The notes under the pieces were generated by a model. The model saw only the letters and a list, made by a program, of their open reading frames with translations. It did not search any database and was not told where the DNA came from. Shown here piece by piece: positions 34,291 to 43,629 of a stretch of DNA of 64,000 nt. A program made the position numbers and the translations under genes. Origin of the DNA: Mycobacterium sp. UM_CSW (GTDB lineage: Bacteria > Actinomycetota > Actinomycetes > Mycobacteriales > Mycobacteriaceae); the NCBI RefSeq assembly GCF_000455205.1, contig NZ_AUWQ01000060.1, positions 1-64,000 on the forward strand. Direction: 5' to 3'. The stretch's first letter is position 1. Each line of letters opens with the position of its first letter.

Positions 34291-35097
34291 TCAGTCGCGC
34301 ACCACCAGCACTGAGCATCCGGTGCGGCCGAGCGGGGATTGATCCGATGGGCCGATGATCTGGGCGACCTTGTCGGCGTCCTCGCTGCCCACCACCGCGA
34401 GATCCACGGATTCCTGTGTGTGGGTGAGGAATTCGGCGGCCCCGCGCCTGGCGGCGGCCGGCATGACGTGCACCTCGCGATACCGCGATACCCACTTGCG
34501 AAGCCGGGGCTCAAGCTGCTCGTAGGGGATCTCGCCCAACCCCCGCCGCCAGGTTCCGAGCGCCAGGATCGACGCCCCGCGCAGCCGCGCCGCCCGGAAG
34601 CCGTGTTCGAGCACAGCGTCATTGCCCGGTGAATCGTCGACGACAACGGCGATGTACCCGCAATCCTTCGCCGCGGCATCGCCGTTGTTGCGGACAATCG
34701 CCACTGGGCAATGCGCTTTCCGGGCGACGGTGTCGGCGGTCGAGCCGAGTATCTTGCGTGCGACCCACCCGATCCCCGCGGATCCCACGCAAACCATTGC
34801 AGCACTGCGGGATTCGTCAATCAGGACGCCCTCCGGCGATCCGCTCACGATGTCGCATTCGACTTTGACCGGCTCACCCATGGCCGCAAGCGCCGCGTCG
34901 GCGGCGCGCAGGGACTCCTGGGCGTACTCGACCTCCAGGCTTGCGTCGTTCCCGACGTCGCCAGGGACCGCTTGGACCAGCCGCAGCGGCACGTTGCGGC
35001 TGACCGCCTCGGTGATCGCCCACTTCGCCGCGTTGATCGCCGCGTCCGACCCGTCGATGCCCACGACGATCCGCTCCGATGACGGCGGATTGTTCAT
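34291..35097 (-). CDS. Universal stress protein
   Basis: A 268-residue tandem USP, the same length as Rv3134c. Repeat one begins [20 protein letters not shown] and has the intact loop GSAGIGWVARKILGST; repeat two ends VDLAVVGSEDADKVAQIIGP, a degenerate loop, and CSVLVVRD. ATG 35097 follows GGGAGGTCGTG. A perfect DosR box lies 69 bases upstream. The gene ends two bases from the 13E12 gene. Its repeats are more like the 27540 protein than the Rv2623-type ones. Confidence 0.87.
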   Translation of the reverse strand: MNNPPSSERIVVGIDGSDAAINAAKWAITEAVSRNVPLRLVQAVPGDVGNDASLEVEYAQESLRAADAALAAMGEPVKVECDIVSGSPEGVLIDESRSAAMVCVGSAGIGWVARKILGSTADTVARKAHCPVAIVRNNGDAAAKDCGYIAVVVDDSPGNDAVLEHGFRAARLRGASILALGTWRRGLGEIPYEQLEPRLRKWVSRYREVHVMPAAARRGAAEFLTHTQESVDLAVVGSEDADKVAQIIGPSDQSPLGRTGCSVLVVRD

Positions 35098-35166
35098 CAC
35101 GACCTCCCGATCCGGCGGCGGGGCCGCCATTCGCAGACGTTATTAAGGGAGGCGGGCGTGTCGGCA

Positions 35167-35180
35167 GGGCCGTTCGACCC
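35167..35180. promoter_or_regulatory. DosR box before USP gene
   Basis: GGGCCGTTCGACCC is an exact match to GGGNC-N4-GNCCC, 69 bases upstream of ATG 35097 (minus strand). It lies 22 bases downstream of the otsB1 stop. Confidence 0.68.
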
Positions 35181-35201
35181 ACATCCCTGGGCATTAGGGC
35201 T

Positions 35202-38200
35202 TCAGGCGACCTCGATGCTCTGCCCGGGCAGGAGATGCTGCACGCGGCCGCGGCATTCGACCACGATCGGACCGGCGTTGCCGGCCTCGGAGGTCAGATC
35301 CCCTGTCCGTCCGCTGATCCGGAGGTGCAGCCGGTGACCGCGGTACACGAAGGGGAACTCGATTGCGCCGAGCGCCGCGGGCCAGTGCGGGCCGAGCACC
35401 AGGCGGTCGTCGCGCGTTTCCAGCCCGGTGAAACACCGCTGCACCAGATCGAAGCTGCCGGCCATCGCGGCCAGGTGTATCCCTTCCGCGGTGGTGCCGC
35501 CCTGGATGTCGGCGACGTCGGAACCCAGCACCTGGACGAAGTACCGCATGGCGTGGTGGCGGTTGGCGCGGGTGAGGACCCAGGAGTGCACGATCGCGCT
35601 GAGCGTGGAGCCATCCGAGGTTCGCGACAGGTAGTACTCGATGGTCTTCGGGATCTGCTCGGGCTCGAAACGGTAGCCGAGCCGGCCGAACAGGCCCAGC
35701 AACTCCTCCGACGACAGCAGGTAGAACAGCATCAGCGCGTCGGCCTGCTTGGAGGCCTTGTAGTTGTTGACGCTGTCGTCCTCGGCCTCCAGGATCCGGT
35801 CGAGCCGCTGGATGTTGCCGTATCGCTGCCGGTAGTGCTCCCAATCCAGTTCGGCCAGTTCCGAATAGCCTTCGAACTGGCTGATCACGTCGTCGTGGAA
35901 GGGGACGAACATGCGCCGTGTCACGTCATCCCACCGGTCCAGCTCCTCGGTCGTCAGGCCGACCTTGCCGACCAGATCGAGCCTGTCGCGCAGCGGCAGC
36001 AGCTCCAGCGCGTCCATTGCCCGCAGGATCACCCAGACCGCCATCACGTTGGTGTACGCGTTGTTGTCGACGCCGTCGTATTCCTTGCCCGGATAACCGG
36101 AATGGAACTCGTCGGGGCCGATGATTGCCCGGATCGTGTAGCGGCCGCGGGTGTCGTCGAAACTCGCCAGGCCCACCCAGAAGCGCGCGATCTCGACCAG
36201 CATCTCGGTGCCGTAGTCGATCAGGAATTGGCGGTCACCGGTCACCTGGTAGTGCTGCCAGGCGTTGTAGGCGACCGCGAGGCCGACGTGGTGCGCGCGG
36301 GCGCTGGCGTCCGGATTCCAGTGGCCCGATTGAGGATTCAGGTGCACCTCCTGGCTCACCTCGCGGCCGTCGCTGCCCGATTGCCACGGGTACATCGCGC
36401 CGAGATAGCCGGCCCGGCGCGCGGCACGGCGCGCCTCGGGAAGCCGCCGGTAGCGATACAGCAGCAGCGACCGGGACACGTTCGGCAGGCGCAGGCTCAG
36501 GACCGGCGAGACGAACAGCGAGTCCCAGAACACATGGCCGCGGTAGGCCTCGCCGTGCAGCCCGCGCGCGGGAACCCCGGCGTCCAGTTCGGCGGTGTGC
36601 GGCGAAAGGGTCTGCAGCAGGTGCACCAGATGCAGCCGGAGCACCCGCAGCGCCGGCGTGCTGTCGGTGAGGCCCACGTCGCACTGCTCCCACAGGCGCG
36701 CCCAGGCCCGGGTGTGCTGCTGGTGAAGGTCGGCGTAGCGGCCGGCGGCGTCGAGGTATTGCTGTGCGGCACTGACCGGTTCGGATATGGCGGTGTCCCG
36801 GCCGGTGAAGACGGTCGCCACCTTCTCGCACGTCACGGACTGCCCCTCCGACAGCGTGACCGCGATGTCGTGACCGCCCCGGTCGCCGTCGGTGACGACG
36901 GCGTAGCGCGCGTCGGCGCGCACATCGGGGACGTCGTCGCGCCACACGGTGGTACGCGCCGCGACGGCGATCGCGATCCGCGACTGCGAGGTCTCGGTCC
37001 GCAATACCGTTGAGTCGGAACCGGTTTCCTCGATCGCCGTCGCGGTGAGGTGCGCGCCGGACAACGACCGGTAGCGCTCGACCATCGTATTTTGCACGCT
37101 CGCATCCAGCAGCGACCTGAACTCGACCGTGCCCGACCAGTTCTCGGCGCCGACGGTGGTCTTCATGGCGAGCAGGTGCGGCTGGTGCATGGAGGCGAAA
37201 CGCTGCTGGGTCAGCGTCGTGATCCGGCCCGAGCCGTCGCGAAATCGCAGACTGCGGCTCAGCGTCGCGTCGCGCAGGTCGAATGTCTGCCGAAAGAACA
37301 ACAATTCGGTGTCGTCGGCGGAAAACCACGCCCCGCCGTCGATCCGGAACGTCAGCGGCAACCAGTTGGGCAGGTTGACCAGGCTCTCATTCTCGATCGT
37401 CCGGCCGGCGACCCGGTCGGTCAGCGTGTTGTACACCCCGGTGGCATAGGTGCCCGGGTAATGGGCGTCAGAAGCCGCCGCCTCGGATGCGCAACCCCGG
37501 GTGGCCAGGTAACCGTTCCCCACGGTGCACAGCGCCTCGCGCAGCCGCTCGTACTTCGGGTCGTAGCCCTCGTAGACGAGTTCCCACGCGTCGCCGGGCG
37601 TCGCCGCCGCCTGTTCCAGGTCCAGGGCCAGCCGGTGGACGAATTCGGCTACGGCGGTCGGGTTTTCGAGGCTGAACGGCGCCGCGGACGGGCGATCGCC
37701 GTCCTCGTCGTGGCGCACCACGATGCCCACGCCGTCGAATTGGACGGCGTCGAAGGCGTCCTCGTCGGTGATGTCGTCACCGATGTAGATCGGCAGCACG
37801 GCGCCGGGTTCCGCGCCGTCACCGTCCACGATGCGTTGCAGCAACCAGCCGAGCGTCGTGCCCTTGTCCCCGTCCATGTTCGGGCGAAGTTGGATGACCT
37901 TGCGGCCGGGGGTGATCCGCAGGCCCTCGGTGCGGGCAAGCTCGCGAACCGCCACGATCGCCCGGTCGACGTCCTGCGGTTCGGCATTGCGGTAATGGAC
38001 GGCGACCGCAAAGCGCTTGCGCTCCACCGCGATTCCCGGAACGTTTCTCAGCGTCTCCGTCAAGCGGTCGGCGGCGCGCGCCACGCTGTCGGCGACGTCG
38101 GCGGCGGCGTTCTCCAACGCCGAGCCGTCGGGCGCGATCACCTCGTAGCCGTGTCCGCCCGCGTACCACACGCCGTCGACCTTCACCCGTTCGCGGACGT

Positions 38201-38873
38201 CAGCGACGTCACGGCCGCTGATCACCACGACGGGACACCGCGCGGCGAGCGCGCGCAACGCTCTGTCGGCACCGTCGACGAGCTTCGCCGATTCCGGGTG
38301 ATCGACGATGTCGGACAGCGTGCCGTCGAAGTCGAGGAAGACCACGGGTCGCCGGTTCGCCACCAGCTCTTTGACCTGGCCGTAGGCGAGCAGCGCATCG
38401 GCGATCCGCGACATGGGCGCGCCGCCGCGGCGCACCGAGATCTCGGCCAGGTCGGCGACCACGGCGTCGGCGCCACAGGACAGCAGCCCGGCGGCGTGCC
38501 CGTTGCGCTGGACGCCGATGACGAGGCCGAAGCCCCCGTCCCCGGCGGCCTTGACCCCGGCCTCGTCGCGGTCGATCACCGCGCATCGGACGGCGCGCAC
38601 CCCAAGGCGGCGGGCGGTTTCGGTTGGCGACGGCCCGTCGACCGCGAGGCCGACGAGGTCGTCGATCCCCGCGGCGCGCAGGGCTTCCGCGCAGTCGCGG
38701 CCGGGCGAGTAGACGGCCGCCGCGACGCCGGCGTCCCGCAGCCGCCGCAGCAGGGGGACGGCCGAATCGCGTGCCTCGACGGCACGCGGTGCCGCCTCGG
38801 TGATCAGGCTGTCCAGCCCGAGGATTACCGCATCGTGGTAGCGCCGATCAACGGTGGCAGCCCATTCGGTCAC
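35202..38873 (-). CDS. otsB1: Trehalose-6-phosphate phosphatase/GH65 fusion protein
   Basis: A 1223-residue, three-part protein matching M. tuberculosis OtsB1 (Rv2006), which is about 100 residues longer at the N terminus. Residues 1-160 are a shortened HAD-like domain whose catalytic D-x-D is lost (AVILGLDSLI). About 175-425 are the OtsB domain with the nucleophile motif FLDFDGTLSDI at 179-189 and later YIGDDITDEDAF. About 445-1220 are a GH65 domain with GPDEFHSG (general-acid Glu) and SVNNYKASKQADALML. OtsB removes phosphate from trehalose-6-phosphate; GH65 members split or phosphorolyse trehalose or kojibiose. In M. tuberculosis the main phosphatase is OtsB2, so the activity of OtsB1 is doubtful. 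Two DosR-like boxes lie upstream. Confidence 0.9.
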   Translation of the reverse strand: MTEWAATVDRRYHDAVILGLDSLITEAAPRAVEARDSAVPLLRRLRDAGVAAAVYSPGRDCAEALRAAGIDDLVGLAVDGPSPTETARRLGVRAVRCAVIDRDEAGVKAAGDGGFGLVIGVQRNGHAAGLLSCGADAVVADLAEISVRRGGAPMSRIADALLAYGQVKELVANRRPVVFLDFDGTLSDIVDHPESAKLVDGADRALRALAARCPVVVISGRDVADVRERVKVDGVWYAGGHGYEVIAPDGSALENAAADVADSVARAADRLTETLRNVPGIAVERKRFAVAVHYRNAEPQDVDRAIVAVRELARTEGLRITPGRKVIQLRPNMDGDKGTTLGWLLQRIVDGDGAEPGAVLPIYIGDDITDEDAFDAVQFDGVGIVVRHDEDGDRPSAAPFSLENPTAVAEFVHRLALDLEQAAATPGDAWELVYEGYDPKYERLREALCTVGNGYLATRGCASEAAASDAHYPGTYATGVYNTLTDRVAGRTIENESLVNLPNWLPLTFRIDGGAWFSADDTELLFFRQTFDLRDATLSRSLRFRDGSGRITTLTQQRFASMHQPHLLAMKTTVGAENWSGTVEFRSLLDASVQNTMVERYRSLSGAHLTATAIEETGSDSTVLRTETSQSRIAIAVAARTTVWRDDVPDVRADARYAVVTDGDRGGHDIAVTLSEGQSVTCEKVATVFTGRDTAISEPVSAAQQYLDAAGRYADLHQQHTRAWARLWEQCDVGLTDSTPALRVLRLHLVHLLQTLSPHTAELDAGVPARGLHGEAYRGHVFWDSLFVSPVLSLRLPNVSRSLLLYRYRRLPEARRAARRAGYLGAMYPWQSGSDGREVSQEVHLNPQSGHWNPDASARAHHVGLAVAYNAWQHYQVTGDRQFLIDYGTEMLVEIARFWVGLASFDDTRGRYTIRAIIGPDEFHSGYPGKEYDGVDNNAYTNVMAVWVILRAMDALELLPLRDRLDLVGKVGLTTEELDRWDDVTRRMFVPFHDDVISQFEGYSELAELDWEHYRQRYGNIQRLDRILEAEDDSVNNYKASKQADALMLFYLLSSEELLGLFGRLGYRFEPEQIPKTIEYYLSRTSDGSTLSAIVHSWVLTRANRHHAMRYFVQVLGSDVADIQGGTTAEGIHLAAMAGSFDLVQRCFTGLETRDDRLVLGPHWPAALGAIEFPFVYRGHRLHLRISGRTGDLTSEAGNAGPIVVECRGRVQHLLPGQSIEVA

Positions 38874-38900
38874 TTCTGTGACGATGCCACTTGGCGGCCC

Positions 38901-38914
38901 GGGTCAACGGGGCC
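38901..38914. promoter_or_regulatory. DosR box candidate near otsB1
   Basis: GGGTCAACGGGGCC has one mismatch (position 12) to GGGNC-N4-GNCCC. It lies 28 bases from the otsB1 start in the 126-base region shared with the divergent USP gene, and 31 bases from the next box. Confidence 0.5.
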
Positions 38915-38931
38915 TGATGTCCACGGGTTTG

Positions 38932-38945
38932 GGGACTAAAGCCTC
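38932..38945. promoter_or_regulatory. DosR box before USP gene at 39000
   Basis: GGGACTAAAGCCTC has a full left half-site and the A/T core (TAAA) preferred by DosR, with one mismatch at position 13. It ends 54 bases before ATG 39000. Confidence 0.65.
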
Positions 38946-38999
38946 ATGTTCGACGAGCGTTCGGCCAATAGCGTTTTGAGCAGACGTAGGAGGTACAGG

Positions 39000-39893
39000 A
39001 TGTCTATGTCCACACCCACGAACCGCCACGGCATTGTCGCCGGTGTCGACGGGTCGCCCGCATCGAACGCCGCCGTCTGCTGGGCGGCTCGGGACGCGGC
39101 GATGCGGAACGTCCCGTTGACGTTGGTGCACATGTACAGCACGTACGTGCCGACGTTCCCGCAGATACCGCTTCCGGCCGGAGTCGCGGTTTGGCAGGAG
39201 GAGGACGGACAGCAGGTCCTCGAGCAGGCGGTCAAGATCGCCGAAGACGCCGTCAAGGGCGACCAGCAGGTCGCGATAAGCACCGAACTGAAGTGCTCGC
39301 CGCCGGTGCCGACGCTGATCGACCTGTCCGAAGAGGCCGACATGATCGTCGTCGGCAGCAACGGGCGCGGCGCGTGGGGCCGGGCGCTGCTGGGTTCGGT
39401 CAGTTCGGGCGTCGTGCGGCACGCGAAGTGCCCGGTCGCCGTCGTGCGGGACGAAGACCCGCTGATGCCGCACCCGCAGCAGGCTCCCGTGCTGCTGGGC
39501 ATCGACGGCTCGCCCGCCTCCGAGCTCGCGACGGCCATCGCGTTCGACGAGGCCTCCCGCCGCGGGGTGGACCTGGATGCGCTGCACGCGTGGAGCGACG
39601 TTCAGGTGCTCGAACTCCCCGGATTCGATTGGGCGGTGGTGAAGGCGGAAGCCGAGCGCAGCCTCGCCGAAGGGCTGGCCGGCTGGCAGGAACGCTATCC
39701 GGACGTCACGGTGCGGCGACTCCTCGTGTGTGATCAGCCGGCCCGCCAGCTGATCGAGAAATCGGAGTCCGCCCAACTGGTCGTCGTCGGCAGCCACGGC
39801 CGGGGCGGCCTCGCCCGCACGCTGCTCGGTTCCGTCAGCAACGCCGTCGTGCACTCCGTCCGGATGCCGGTGATCGTCGCGCGCCCCACCTAA
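39000..39893 (+). CDS. Universal stress protein (Rv2005c/Rv2623-like)
   Basis: A 297-residue tandem USP with two intact ATP loops, [15 protein letters not shown] and [15 protein letters not shown]. Repeats start [20 protein letters not shown] and [23 protein letters not shown] 39000 follows AGGAGGTACAGG, an ideal ribosome site; an in-frame ATG at 38946 lies on top of the DosR box and is ruled out. In M. tuberculosis the homologous Rv2005c is next to Rv2004c and otsB1 (Rv2006), the same order as here. It is followed after 38 bases by the Rv2004c homologue. Confidence 0.9.
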   Translation: MSMSTPTNRHGIVAGVDGSPASNAAVCWAARDAAMRNVPLTLVHMYSTYVPTFPQIPLPAGVAVWQEEDGQQVLEQAVKIAEDAVKGDQQVAISTELKCSPPVPTLIDLSEEADMIVVGSNGRGAWGRALLGSVSSGVVRHAKCPVAVVRDEDPLMPHPQQAPVLLGIDGSPASELATAIAFDEASRRGVDLDALHAWSDVQVLELPGFDWAVVKAEAERSLAEGLAGWQERYPDVTVRRLLVCDQPARQLIEKSESAQLVVVGSHGRGGLARTLLGSVSNAVVHSVRMPVIVARPT

Positions 39894-39931
39894 GGCTTGG
39901 CACGGGCGTCCGCGGCGGCGAGGCTTAGGCG

Positions 39932-41395
39932 GTGACCGAGACCCGAGCGCCCTATATCGATGTGCACGAAACCCACACGGGCGTGGTCGTGCTCGCGGGC
40001 GATCGGGCATTCAAGGCCAAGAAGCCGGTGCTGACCGACTTTCTCGACTTTCGCACGCCGGAGCGGCGCGAGCTCGCGTGCCGCCGCGAGGTCGAGCTGA
40101 ACCGCCGGCTGTCGCCGGACAGCTACCTCGGGGTCGCCCAGCTGTCCGACCCGGGCGGCGGCCCGGCCGAACCGATCGTCATCATGCGTCGCTACCGCGA
40201 CGAGGACCGGCTGGCGTCCATCGCGCGCCGCGACACCGACGGCTCGGTGCGAGGGCTGCTGGACACCATCGCCGCGGTGCTGGCCCGCTTCCACGAGCGC
40301 GCCGAGCGCGGCCCGGCGATCGACGCGCAGGGCGAGGCGGCCGCGATCGAGAAGCGCTGGCGCGACAACCTGGTGGAACTGGACCGCTACACGGACACGG
40401 TGTCCAGCGCGACGCTGTCGCGAATCCGGCGGCTCGCAACCGAATTCATCGCCGGCCGCGAACCCCTGTTCCGGCGCCGCGTCGAGGACGGGCTGATCAT
40501 CGACGGCCACGGCGATCTGCTCGCCGACGACATCTTCTGCGGCCAGGACGAACCGGCGCTGCTCGATTGCCTGGAGTTCGACGACAAACTTCGCTACGTC
40601 GACTGCGTCGACGACGCCGCCTTCCTCGCCATGGACCTCGAGTTCCTCGGCCGCAAGGACCTCGGCAAGCACTTCCTGCAACGCTATGCCGCGCACGCGG
40701 CGCGGGAGGCGCCCCGGGCGCTCGCGCACTTCTATGTCGCCTACCGCGCGGTCGTGCGGGCGAAGACCGACTGCGTGCGACTGTCCCAGGGCAAGCCGGA
40801 GGCCGCCGACGACGCCGCCCGGCACCTCGCGATCGCCGACGAGCATCTCCGCAGCGGCGCGGTACGCCTGGCCCTGGTCGGCGGAAACCCCGGCACCGGC
40901 AAGTCCACCGTCGCCCGCGCGCTCGCCGAACAGACTGGGGCCCAGGTCATCTCGACCGACGACGTCCGCCGGGAACTGCGGGACTCCGGCACCGTCGCGG
41001 GCGACTCCGGCGTCCTGGATCGGGGGCTCTACAGCCCGGACAACGTCGCGGTCGTGTACGAGACCGCCCTACGGCGGGCGCGGTCGCTGCTGGGCGAGGG
41101 GCAATCGGTGATCCTCGACGGCACCTGGCGGAACCCGGAGCTGCGGGCGCGGGCCAACCGCCTCGCGTCCGAAACGCACTCGGCGACGGTAGAACTCATG
41201 TGCTCGTCGACGGTCGACACGGCTGCCGGGCGGATCACCACCCGGCGGCCGGGCAATTCCGAGGTGACCCCGCAGATCGCCGCGGCGATGGCCGCCGAGC
41301 GCGCCGGCTGGGAGACCGCGCACCGCATCGACACCTCCGGGGCCGTCGAGGACTCGGCGCGCCAGGCCGTCGACGCCTGGCGCCAAACGGTTTAG
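39932..41395 (+). CDS. Rv2004c-type protein: phosphotransferase-like plus AAA kinase
   Basis: The 487-residue protein has two halves. About 1-320 resemble an aminoglycoside-phosphotransferase fold (VVVLAGDRAFKAKKPV with the Lys, IIDGHGDLLADDIFC with the catalytic loop His-Gly-Asp, LLDCLEFDDKLRYVD). About 325-487 are a P-loop kinase domain with Walker A GGNPGTGKSTVARAL and the Asp pair TDDVRREL. The layout matches DosR-regulon Rv2004c (about 498 residues), whose substrate is unknown. GTG 39932 lies 38 bases after the USP gene; the two are probably one transcript led by the boxes at 38901-38945. Confidence 0.86.
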   Translation: MTETRAPYIDVHETHTGVVVLAGDRAFKAKKPVLTDFLDFRTPERRELACRREVELNRRLSPDSYLGVAQLSDPGGGPAEPIVIMRRYRDEDRLASIARRDTDGSVRGLLDTIAAVLARFHERAERGPAIDAQGEAAAIEKRWRDNLVELDRYTDTVSSATLSRIRRLATEFIAGREPLFRRRVEDGLIIDGHGDLLADDIFCGQDEPALLDCLEFDDKLRYVDCVDDAAFLAMDLEFLGRKDLGKHFLQRYAAHAAREAPRALAHFYVAYRAVVRAKTDCVRLSQGKPEAADDAARHLAIADEHLRSGAVRLALVGGNPGTGKSTVARALAEQTGAQVISTDDVRRELRDSGTVAGDSGVLDRGLYSPDNVAVVYETALRRARSLLGEGQSVILDGTWRNPELRARANRLASETHSATVELMCSSTVDTAAGRITTRRPGNSEVTPQIAAAMAAERAGWETAHRIDTSGAVEDSARQAVDAWRQTV

Positions 41396-41430
41396 GTTCC
41401 GGTCCCAGGAGTCGAACGCCCCGGTCGTAG

Positions 41431-41444
41431 GGGACCAACGGCCC
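41431..41444. promoter_or_regulatory. DosR box before Acg-ketosynthase operon
   Basis: GGGACCAACGGCCC is an exact match to GGGNC-N4-GNCCC. With the usual box position near -42, transcription would begin near 41480, which rules out the starts at 41455 and 41470 and supports ATG 41506 for the next gene. Confidence 0.72.
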
Positions 41445-41505
41445 TGTCAGCGATGTGTGCCACGTCCCTATGGTCAGTTCGAGAGACTTGAGTGGAGTGG
41501 TTGAG

Positions 41506-42510
41506 ATGCTGCTGAAAGCGCCGGATTCCGAAGTCATCCGCGACGCCGTGATGCTGGCGAGCCGGGCGCCTTCGCTGCATAACAGTCAGCCCTGGCGGTG
41601 GGTGGTCGAGGGTGCGCGGCTGCAGCTGTGGGCCGACTCCCGTCGGCTAATGTCCGCCACCGACCGCACCGGCCGGGAGCTGACGTTGAGCTGCGGCGCG
41701 GTCCTCGATCACCTCCGGGTCGCGATGGCTGCCGCCGGCTGGGACAGCGCTACCGAGCGCCTCCCGGATCCCTCCGAGCCGAATCACCTGGCCACCGTCG
41801 AGTTCCGGCCCGCCGACGGCGTGACGGAGGCGCAACAGCTGCGCGCCGACGCGATCCGTCATCGCCGCACCGACCGGCTGCCGTTCGCCGCGCCCGCCGG
41901 TTGGGCGGTGGTGGAGGCGCAGCTGCGCCTCGCGGTCCATCCGCACGACGTCCTGCTCGACGTGGTGCCCGAGGATGCGCGGCCGACGCTGGCGGAGGCG
42001 TCGGCGCTCACCGAGCAACTGCGGCGCCACGACGCCGCCTACCTGTCCGAATTACGCTGGTGGACCTCGCCGTTCGAGTCGGACGCCACCCACGTGCCGG
42101 AAAGCTCCCTGGTGTCCAGCACGGAGGCCGCCCAGGTCGACGTGGCGCGGACCTTCCCGCCGGCGGGCGGGGGCCACCGGGGCGACGCCGTCGATCGCGA
42201 CCACTCGAAGATCGTGGTGCTGTCCACCCAGCACGGGGACGCCCGGCTGGACGTCTTGCGCTGCGGCGAGGCCCTGTCGGCGGTGTTGCTCGAGTGCACC
42301 ATGGCCGGCCTGGCCACCTGCACGCTGACCCACATGACCGAGATGTCGATGAGCCGAAACATCATCACGCAGATCACCGGAACCGCCGGCCAGCCGCAGC
42401 TGCTGATCCGGGTCGGCCGGCCGGCGCCGAACGGTTACCACGTCGAGCCCACCGCGCGGCGGCTGGTGACCGAGGTCCTCAAGTTTCGCAGTGACCCGCG
42501 AGGGGACTGA
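41506..42510 (+). CDS. Acg-family nitroreductase-fold protein
   Basis: A 334-residue Acg relative: ASRAPSLHNSQPWRW, SCGAVLDHLRVAMAAAGW, RRTDRLPFAAP, ELRWWTSPF, KIVVLSTQHGDARLDVLRCGE and CTLTHMTEMSMSRNII are all visible. ATG 41506 (GGAGTGGTTGAG upstream) gives the usual Acg length; the longer frame would place the start too near the DosR box. It is the fourth Acg paralogue in the window. It is followed after 15 bases by a ketosynthase III gene and then a second one, all apparently on one DosR-driven mRNA. Confidence 0.87.
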   Translation: MLLKAPDSEVIRDAVMLASRAPSLHNSQPWRWVVEGARLQLWADSRRLMSATDRTGRELTLSCGAVLDHLRVAMAAAGWDSATERLPDPSEPNHLATVEFRPADGVTEAQQLRADAIRHRRTDRLPFAAPAGWAVVEAQLRLAVHPHDVLLDVVPEDARPTLAEASALTEQLRRHDAAYLSELRWWTSPFESDATHVPESSLVSSTEAAQVDVARTFPPAGGGHRGDAVDRDHSKIVVLSTQHGDARLDVLRCGEALSAVLLECTMAGLATCTLTHMTEMSMSRNIITQITGTAGQPQLLIRVGRPAPNGYHVEPTARRLVTEVLKFRSDPRGD

Positions 42511-42525
42511 AAGGAGGTGGCGCCG

Positions 42526-43629
42526 ATGGCTCGGCACTGGCTTGTGATGGAGACCCCCGGGGAGGGCGTTGCGGCGCCGTTCGTCGCCCGGCTGGCCGGC
42601 GCCGGGCGGCAGCTGCCCGAAACCCGGCTCACCACCGACGAATTGATGGCGACCACCCGCCACCGCACCCACATCGACCTGGAACGGCTCACCGGGATCC
42701 GCGAGCGCCGGGTATCGGTGGGCGACGAGGATTCCTACAGCCTGGCCACGTCGGCGGCGCTGAACGCGCTGGCCACCGCGCGCCAGGACCCCGCCGCGCT
42801 CGACGTGGTGATCAGCTGCAGCATCACGAAATTCCGCAGCGGCCTCACCCAGTGGCTCGAGCCGACGATGAGCAGCGCCGTGGCCCGCGCGATCGGTGCG
42901 CCCCAGGCGATGACCTTCGACGTGTCCAACGCGTGCGCCGGGATGCTCACCGGAGTAACAATTTTGAACAACTGGATCCGGCAGGGCATCGTCGAGCGTG
43001 GGCTGGTCGTCAGCGGTGAGTACATCTCACAGTTGAGCCACAACGCCGCCCGCCACATCCGCAACATCATGAGCAAGGAACTCGCCTGCCTGACCCTGGG
43101 CGACGCCGGCGCGGCGCTCCTGCTCGAACGGGCCCCAGCGGGCTCCGCGGGCATCGGTCTGGCCGGGTTCACCACCGTGGCCGACTACAGCAGGCTGTGC
43201 CTGGCCTATCCGGAGGGACACGACCCGGGCGCGCGGATGTTCACCAACTCCCGTGCCATCCAGAAGGCCGCGATCGCCAACACCCCGCTGCTGTTGAGCG
43301 AAGTGCTTGACGCGGTGGGCCTTTCGATTCACGACATCGACCACGTGATCACCCACCAGACCTCGGCGCGGGCCATCCGCAAGGGAATGAAGCGGATGTC
43401 GGAGGCATTTGGCGACAGCCCGCGCCACGACGCGGTGATCACCGTCGACCGGTACGGCAACACGGCGTCGACGACCCACACCGTGGCGCTCGTCGAGGAA
43501 CTCGAGGCCGGCAACATCCGGCCCGGCGAGCGGGTCGCGTTGCTCGCGCTGGCCTCCGGATTGGAGATCGGCGTCGTCCTGCTCACCCTGGATGAGGATT
43601 TGGTGAATCGCTATGGGCACGGTCATTGA
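42526..43629 (+). CDS. Beta-ketoacyl synthase III-like enzyme (FabH fold)
   Basis: A 367-residue thiolase-fold enzyme with the full KAS III triad: Cys137 in NACAGM, His277 in VITHQTS and Asn312 in YGNTAS. FVARLAGAGRQLPETRLTTDEL at the start and TGIRERR fit the FabH family. It would load an acyl group on Cys137 and condense it with malonyl-ACP or another acyl partner. ATG 42526 was chosen because AAGGAGG stands eight bases upstream; the GTG at 42517 lies in that site. It lies 15 bases after an Acg gene and overlaps the next, related gene by 17 bases. It is not the mycolic-acid FabH, which is in another locus. Product unknown. Confidence 0.85.
   Translation: MARHWLVMETPGEGVAAPFVARLAGAGRQLPETRLTTDELMATTRHRTHIDLERLTGIRERRVSVGDEDSYSLATSAALNALATARQDPAALDVVISCSITKFRSGLTQWLEPTMSSAVARAIGAPQAMTFDVSNACAGMLTGVTILNNWIRQGIVERGLVVSGEYISQLSHNAARHIRNIMSKELACLTLGDAGAALLLERAPAGSAGIGLAGFTTVADYSRLCLAYPEGHDPGARMFTNSRAIQKAAIANTPLLLSEVLDAVGLSIHDIDHVITHQTSARAIRKGMKRMSEAFGDSPRHDAVITVDRYGNTASTTHTVALVEELEAGNIRPGERVALLALASGLEIGVVLLTLDEDLVNRYGHGH

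Noticed and set aside
38946-39000. Longer N terminus of the USP gene from ATG 38946
   Set aside because: The start would overlap the DosR box region and lacks a ribosome site, whereas ATG 39000 has AGGAGG.
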